A stretch of 64,000 nt of DNA. Source: JACKDX01 sp964640175 (GTDB lineage Bacteria; Myxococcota_A; Polyangia; Polyangiales; GCA-016699535). The notes beneath the pieces are model-generated. The model had not been told where the DNA came from. It saw nothing but the letters and a program-made list of their open reading frames with translations, and ran no database searches. Of this stretch, positions 61,410 to 64,000 are shown in pieces. The DNA is taken from assembly GCA_964640175.1 (NCBI GenBank), contig CAZXFW010000006.1:124001-188000 (forward strand), read 5' to 3'. Each line of letters opens with the position of its first letter. Within the stretch, counting starts at the first letter, position 1. The position numbers and the translations under genes were made by a program.

Positions 61410-62933
61410 ATGGATAGGTGGTTCCTGTATTCCCTGGCCGCAAGCTCAATACTTTTAGTCGGATGTGGCCGCATTGGGTTTGACCCGTTCAACAGTCCCC
61501 AGGACGCTGCTACGCAGGACGGCACCACCCCAGGCGATGTCATCAGCGACGTTGCCAGTGACATCGCGACCGACAGCCTTGTGGATGGTGCCTCAGATAC
61601 CACCGATGGCTCTCTTAACTGCGGCGCCAACTGCAGCACCGTTCAACAGTGGGCCAAACGATTTGGCGATACCGACTATGATTGGGGTATTGCTGTGGAT
61701 ACCGACAGCAATGACAATGTGTACCTGGGAGGGATGTTTTCGGGGACGGTTGATTTTGGCGGCGGCCCACTCAATGAACTCCCTGCCAGCGAAATCATCG
61801 TTGCAAGTTTTGATCCGACTGGGGCGCATCGCTGGTCTAACGTTCCCACAGGTCCCTCCGGTGGCGGACCTTGGTTTATTTATGATCTTGCCGTGGACTC
61901 GACAGAAGGGGTTGTGTTTACAGGCAAGCCCTCTCCCAGCGGAAACAACGAAGCGTTTTTGATGACAAGTTACGATTCAAATGGGACCTATCGCTGGGGA
62001 ACCCACAATGCGGACAGTCTAGATTGGGTTGGTTTCGGAGCAGTGGCAGCGGACAATCAAAACCACACGTATATCACCGGCTTCCTCGCTGGCACGTACG
62101 ATTTTGGCTGCGGTGCGTTGTCGTCCAATGGCAATACATTGGACGTCTTCGTCCTCAGCCTGAACTCCACCACAGGCGTGTGTCTTTGGTCATACTCATA
62201 TGGGGCAGCCGGTATTCAAGATGCCACGGATATCGCAGTGCAAGCAGATGGCACGGTTTTCATCACAGGGTATTTCAACGGTTCATTCAGCGCGGGCGGA
62301 GCCACGCTATCTTCGGTAGGTAATTACGACATTTTTGTAGCAAGCTATACAAACACTGGAGCGCATCGCTGGTCATTTTCCTTGGGGTCTACTCAAGGTG
62401 AAAGAGGCCGCCTCATCGCATTGAATGGCGATCAACACGTGCTGATCGCCGGCACATTTGGGCAAAGCATGGATTTTGGCACGGGCACTCTGACACCAGC
62501 CGGCGCAGAGGATGTGTACATCGCAAGCTACAGTACGGCAGATGGCCAGCCTTTATGGTCAACCAGGCTCGGAGGCACCTCCAATGACAGCGTCGAAGCC
62601 ATCCAAGTTAACCCGTCCGGCGGTGTGCACGTGTGCGGGAACTACTCAGGCACCGTGGATTTCGGCGATGCACAGCGCACCAGCCAAGGTGATACTGATG
62701 TGTTTGTTGCCGCCTATGAAACCGCCACCGGCGCCCCTCTGGCTTCGCGAAGTTATGGTGACACGGGCACCGACAGTTGTAATGATCTAACATTTGATGC
62801 TGCGGGAGCGATGTATTTGACGGGGAATTTTTCGGGCACGGTAGATTTCGATGGCACCACGTTAATCAGCCAAGGCAGCCAAGACATCTTTCTTACCAAA
62901 ACGGGCCCGGTGTGGTCTTGCGATTGCCCCTAA
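61410..62933 (+). CDS. Beta-propeller-like repeat lipoprotein
   Basis: A 507-residue lipoprotein; the signal ends SSILLVGC. A Ser/Asp/Thr-rich linker follows, then repeats of ~50-60 residues of the SBBP type, with recurring cores such as GTVDFGGGPL, GTYDFGCGAL, GQSMDFGTGTLTP and GTVDFDGTTL, each after a W-x-x-x-x-G segment. Such proteins are common at the surface of myxobacteria; function unknown. 61228-61409 upstream holds nothing else I can identify. Confidence 0.85.
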   Translation: MDRWFLYSLAASSILLVGCGRIGFDPFNSPQDAATQDGTTPGDVISDVASDIATDSLVDGASDTTDGSLNCGANCSTVQQWAKRFGDTDYDWGIAVDTDSNDNVYLGGMFSGTVDFGGGPLNELPASEIIVASFDPTGAHRWSNVPTGPSGGGPWFIYDLAVDSTEGVVFTGKPSPSGNNEAFLMTSYDSNGTYRWGTHNADSLDWVGFGAVAADNQNHTYITGFLAGTYDFGCGALSSNGNTLDVFVLSLNSTTGVCLWSYSYGAAGIQDATDIAVQADGTVFITGYFNGSFSAGGATLSSVGNYDIFVASYTNTGAHRWSFSLGSTQGERGRLIALNGDQHVLIAGTFGQSMDFGTGTLTPAGAEDVYIASYSTADGQPLWSTRLGGTSNDSVEAIQVNPSGGVHVCGNYSGTVDFGDAQRTSQGDTDVFVAAYETATGAPLASRSYGDTGTDSCNDLTFDAAGAMYLTGNFSGTVDFDGTTLISQGSQDIFLTKTGPVWSCDCP

Positions 62934-63096
62934 AACCGCCTTTTGATTATTGGCCAAGCAGCTGCGCCTAACCCAGCCTGCATTGATTCAATGCGGGAAC
63001 AAAAGTCACCACTTGGAGGGCTTTCAACGGGGTCAAAGGCCCATGGCTTGACGGCATAGAACGTGGGGTGTAGTTCGTGGCCGCGGTGATAAGACT

Positions 63097-64000
63097 ATGA
63101 CGATACGTGTTCTGGTTTCGGATAAATTCAGTGAGATTGGACTTGATGTATTACGCAACACCGAAGGCGTAGTATTTGATTACAAGCCTGGACTTTCTCC
63201 TCAAGAGCTGTGCGAGATCATTGGCACGTACGATGGGCTCCTGATCCGCTCCAACACATCCGTTAATGCAGATGTCTTGGCCAAAGCAGACAAGCTGCGC
63301 GTCGTAGGCCGAGCCGGCATCGGCGTCGACAATGTCGATGTGCCGATTGCAAGCAAACGCGGCATCGTCGTGATGAACACCCCCACAGGAAATGCCGTAA
63401 CCACCGCAGAGCATGCATTGTCGTTGCTGATGGCCGTGACCAGGAAAATCCCGCAGGCCACCGCATCCATGCGCGCAGGAAAGTGGGAAAAGAATAAGTT
63501 CGAAGGCCGGGAAGTCGCCAGTAAAGTCTTAGGCGTCATTGGACTTGGAAACATCGGCCGCATTGTAGCGGAACGCGCGCAAGGCCTACGCATGCAAGTC
63601 ATCGCGTTTGATCCCATGGTAAGCGAAGAAAAGGCCGCCAGCCTCGGCTTGAGCCGCGTGTCCTTGGATGAACTTTATAAACGGGCGGATTTCATCACCG
63701 TGCACACGCCAAAGACGGCTGAAACCAAAGGCATGCTCAACGATGCCGCCTTTGAAAAGATGAAACCAGGGGTCATCGTGATCAACGCAGCACGCGGTGG
63801 AATCGTCGATGAAGCCGCGCTAGCACGAGCGATTGAAAGCGGCAAAGTTGCCGGCGCCGGTCTGGACGTGTTCGAGCAGGAGCCACCGCCTGCCGATCAT
63901 CCTCTGCTTAAGTTGGAACAAGTGGTGTGCACCCCCCATTTAGGCGCCTCCACTTCCGAAGCTCAAGAACGCGTGGCCGTAGAAATCGCAGAGCAAGTGC
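63097..64000 (+). CDS. serA: D-3-phosphoglycerate dehydrogenase (N-terminal part; runs off the window)
   Basis: Oxidises 3-phosphoglycerate to 3-phosphohydroxypyruvate, the first step of serine biosynthesis. Seen: SNTSVNADVLAKADKLRVVG, GRAGIGVDNVDVPIASKRGI, the Rossmann motif GVIGLGNIGRIVAERAQG, and INAARGGIVDEAALARAIES; HLGAS near the end holds the catalytic-type His. The frame is open from ATG 63097 to the edge (301 codons); the C-terminal regulatory domains are missing. The 160 bp upstream hold no other gene. Confidence 0.96.
   Translation, partial: MTIRVLVSDKFSEIGLDVLRNTEGVVFDYKPGLSPQELCEIIGTYDGLLIRSNTSVNADVLAKADKLRVVGRAGIGVDNVDVPIASKRGIVVMNTPTGNAVTTAEHALSLLMAVTRKIPQATASMRAGKWEKNKFEGREVASKVLGVIGLGNIGRIVAERAQGLRMQVIAFDPMVSEEKAASLGLSRVSLDELYKRADFITVHTPKTAETKGMLNDAAFEKMKPGVIVINAARGGIVDEAALARAIESGKVAGAGLDVFEQEPPPADHPLLKLEQVVCTPHLGASTSEAQERVAVEIAEQV

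Overview
The window looks like chromosomal DNA from a myxobacterium-like bacterium (Myxococcota, formerly Deltaproteobacteria), probably an uncultured lineage. The evidence is the gene content: many lipoproteins with beta-propeller or RCC1 repeats, a DUF1552/DUF1592 pair, a Ser/Thr kinase with an HHD catalytic loop fused to GYF and DUF4388 modules, and an alternative complex III plus caa3 oxidase cluster. The lineage call is inference; there is no rRNA here.

Layout. 1-5200: start of ppdK (minus), a GAF protein, a DsbA-like lipoprotein, and a lipoprotein with an unusual CX4CH motif. 5322-7933: a two-gene outer-membrane beta-barrel plus 13-haem cytochrome unit. 8009-8458: UspA. 8500-12556: a graveyard of decayed IS3 and IS30 transposases, with a stray HMG-CoA lyase C-terminus and two unknown envelope genes between them. 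12661-14739: a lipoprotein with a CxxCH motif.

14860-26986 is the most unusual region. It resembles a glucosylglycerate (compatible solute) metabolism cluster: an MFS transporter, a GH13_18 phosphorylase, a tandem GpgS (GT81) protein, two GT4 glycosyltransferases, a histidine-phosphatase protein that could act as a GpgP, and a Gfo/Idh/MocA oxidoreductase. Three of these enzymes (tandem GpgS, one GT4 and the phosphatase) carry lipoprotein signal peptides. The same three share a previously unfamiliar ~120-residue accessory module (W/Y-x-L ... RG-[KRQ] ... CP ... C). This suggests an extracytoplasmic, membrane-anchored set of paralogous sugar enzymes.

27068-32327: a large zincin-like lipoprotein, an RCC1 lipoprotein and a small lipoprotein. 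32349-32757: RNase P RNA with a strong terminator. 32813-35391: a MerR regulator, a sigma region 4-like regulator and an aldehyde dehydrogenase in one operon. 35628-39116: peptide/nickel-type ABC importer membrane and binding components without ATPases. 39108-42735: UspA, a PPC/DUF296 protein, pgsA, a TPR-AIM24-like protein and a 41-residue membrane peptide.

43207-55895 is one long minus-strand respiratory operon: ActABCDEF (alternative complex III), a small membrane protein, Sco, and caa3 oxidase subunits II, I, III and IV, mostly joined by 4-bp ATGA overlaps. 56065-64000: Ser/Thr kinase, DUF1552 and DUF1592 proteins, a repeat lipoprotein, and the start of serA.
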